Source: Treponema sp.
GTDB taxonomy: Bacteria > Spirochaetota > Spirochaetia > Treponematales > Breznakiellaceae
Direction of reading: 5' to 3'
Assembly: GCA_031272575.1 (NCBI GenBank)
Contig: JAISTO010000131.1
Span: 1 to 5,295 of the forward strand
DNA length: 5,295 nt
Below are positions 4,489 to 5,295 of the stretch, in pieces. Within the stretch, counting starts at the first letter, position 1. Every line of letters begins with the position of its first letter. The position numbers and the translations under genes are program-made. Below the pieces are notes generated by a model. That model did not search any database. It saw nothing but the letters and a program-made list of their open reading frames with translations, and was not told where the DNA came from.

Positions 4489-5295
4489 GCAGCGCATCGA
4501 GCAGTACCTGGCGCTGCTCGAGCGGGAGGCGTACCGCGAAGTCGCCCCCCTCGCATTTGAGATATTTGAAACCGAGCGGACCTACCGCGAGCCGCCGGAG
4601 GGGGTGGACTGGCGGCCTGTCGCGGCGGGGGGGGCCTGGGGCGCGGCCTGGCACTGCGCCTGGTTCCGCGCCGTGTTCCGCGCGGGGCCCGTCGGGCGCC
4701 ATGGGCGGCCCCTCTTCCTGCGGGTGCTCCCCAACGCGGACTCGCTTGCCTTCATCGACGGCCGGCCCGCGGGGGCGTTCAACCTCTTCCACAAGAAGCT
4801 GCGCCTCGGGCCGGAGGAGGCGGACGGCCGCGAGCACCGCCTTCATGTTGAAGCCTACGCGGGGCACCCCTACGGCGGCTGCGGCCCCTTCGAGGGCCCC
4901 TCGGTGGTGGTGACCATCGGCAAGACGCTGCCTGCCTTCCCCAACACCTTCGACGGCGGGGCCCTGCTCGAGCGGCTCGAGGGCATCTATCAGCTCTATT
5001 ATGATGTGCTCTGTCTCTTCGGCGCGGCGCGGACTTTGGGCGAGGACAGTGCCCCGGCCTCGCTGCGGCGCGCGCGCATCCTTTCCGGCCTCTACGAGGC
5101 CCTCAGCGCGGAAGTGAGTCTTTGCGCGAGGGGGGAGGCGCTCGAGGCGCAGGCCCTCGCGGCGCGCGCGCGGGTGGCCCCGCTCCTCGCGGCGCGGAAC
5201 GGCAGCACCGCGCCGGTCTTCTACCTCACCGGCCATGCCCACATCGACCACGCCTGGCTCTGGCCCATCGCGGAGACCGAGCGCAAGATCGCCCG
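4469..5295 (+). CDS. GH38 alpha-mannosidase, 5' part (3' end outside window)
   Basis: The frame opens at ATG 4469 and runs with no stop to the right edge (275 full codons). It hydrolyses alpha-mannosides, probably in the cytoplasm, since the N-terminus (MLVPKIEQRIEQYLALLERE) shows no signal peptide. Residues about 61-150 match the N-terminal beta-sandwich of bacterial and MAN2C1-like GH38 enzymes: WHCAWFRAVF (61-70), then FIDGRPAGAFNLFHKKLRL (95-113), which resembles the usual 'nG.p..G...nH' stretch. The catalytic barrel begins with GHAHIDHAWLWPIAETE (about 255-271). By analogy with known GH38 structures, His258 and Asp260 are predicted zinc ligands; the nucleophile Asp lies beyond the window. 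Family members are about 850-1050 residues, so most of the gene is missing. It overlaps the binding-protein gene by 20 nt, placing it in the same operon. Codons end almost always in G or C, more so than in the upstream genes, and a G8 run occurs at 4627-4634. Confidence 0.93.
   Translation, partial: MLVPKIEQRIEQYLALLEREAYREVAPLAFEIFETERTYREPPEGVDWRPVAAGGAWGAAWHCAWFRAVFRAGPVGRHGRPLFLRVLPNADSLAFIDGRPAGAFNLFHKKLRLGPEEADGREHRLHVEAYAGHPYGGCGPFEGPSVVVTIGKTLPAFPNTFDGGALLERLEGIYQLYYDVLCLFGAARTLGEDSAPASLRRARILSGLYEALSAEVSLCARGEALEAQALAARARVAPLLAARNGSTAPVFYLTGHAHIDHAWLWPIAETERKIA

Noticed and set aside
4403..5251. Minus-strand 282-residue frame opposite the mannosidase
   Set aside because: The + strand frame from 4469 contains the unmistakable GH38 HAHID motif. 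The antisense frame is low-complexity and Arg/Pro-rich.

Overview
The window is a dense, single-strand stretch of a GC-rich bacterial genome. All five genes lie on the + strand and are packed head to tail. From left to right they are: the 3' part of a GH18 / endo-beta-N-acetylglucosaminidase-like protein (to 962), an LplB-type sugar ABC permease (962-1882), a YtcP-type sugar ABC permease (1896-2828), an LplA/DUF3502-type solute-binding lipoprotein (3064-4488), and the 5' part of a GH38 alpha-mannosidase (4469 to the right edge). The first junction overlaps by 1 nt, the second is separated by 13 nt and the last overlaps by 20 nt. The only real gap is the 235 nt between the second permease and the binding protein.

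Together the genes read as an uptake and degradation locus for a mannose-containing glycan, most plausibly high-mannose N-glycan. An EndoH-like protein acts outside the cell, a CUT1 ABC importer with a long lipoprotein binding subunit takes up the oligosaccharide, and a GH38 mannosidase trims it inside. The gene content resembles the pneumococcal N-glycan transporter NgtS-NgtP1-NgtP2 and its partner hydrolases. That substrate is an inference from family content. A complication is that the EndoH-like protein has a degenerate GH18 active-site motif and may bind glycan rather than cut it. No ATPase gene is present in the window.

The gap 2829-3063 holds the most unusual sequence. A heptanucleotide array (GTAGGGA/ATAGGGA, 15 units, 2829-2936) starts immediately after the permease stop codon. 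About 76 nt further on, four units of the same family lie in inverted orientation (CCACTCC, 3013-3042), directly before the ribosome-binding site of the binding-protein gene. The G-rich array has 14 runs of three or more G, so G-quadruplexes are possible, and the two arrays could pair as a long imperfect hairpin in the leader of the binding-protein message. In addition, G homopolymers (G9, G7, G8) sit near the 5' ends of the last three genes.

The organism cannot be named with certainty. LplB/YtcP/LplA importers and GH38 enzymes of this kind are common in Firmicutes and host- or plant-associated Spirochaetes, so a GC-rich member of either group is my best guess. Local GC rises from roughly 45% in part of the GH18 gene to roughly 80% in part of the mannosidase gene.
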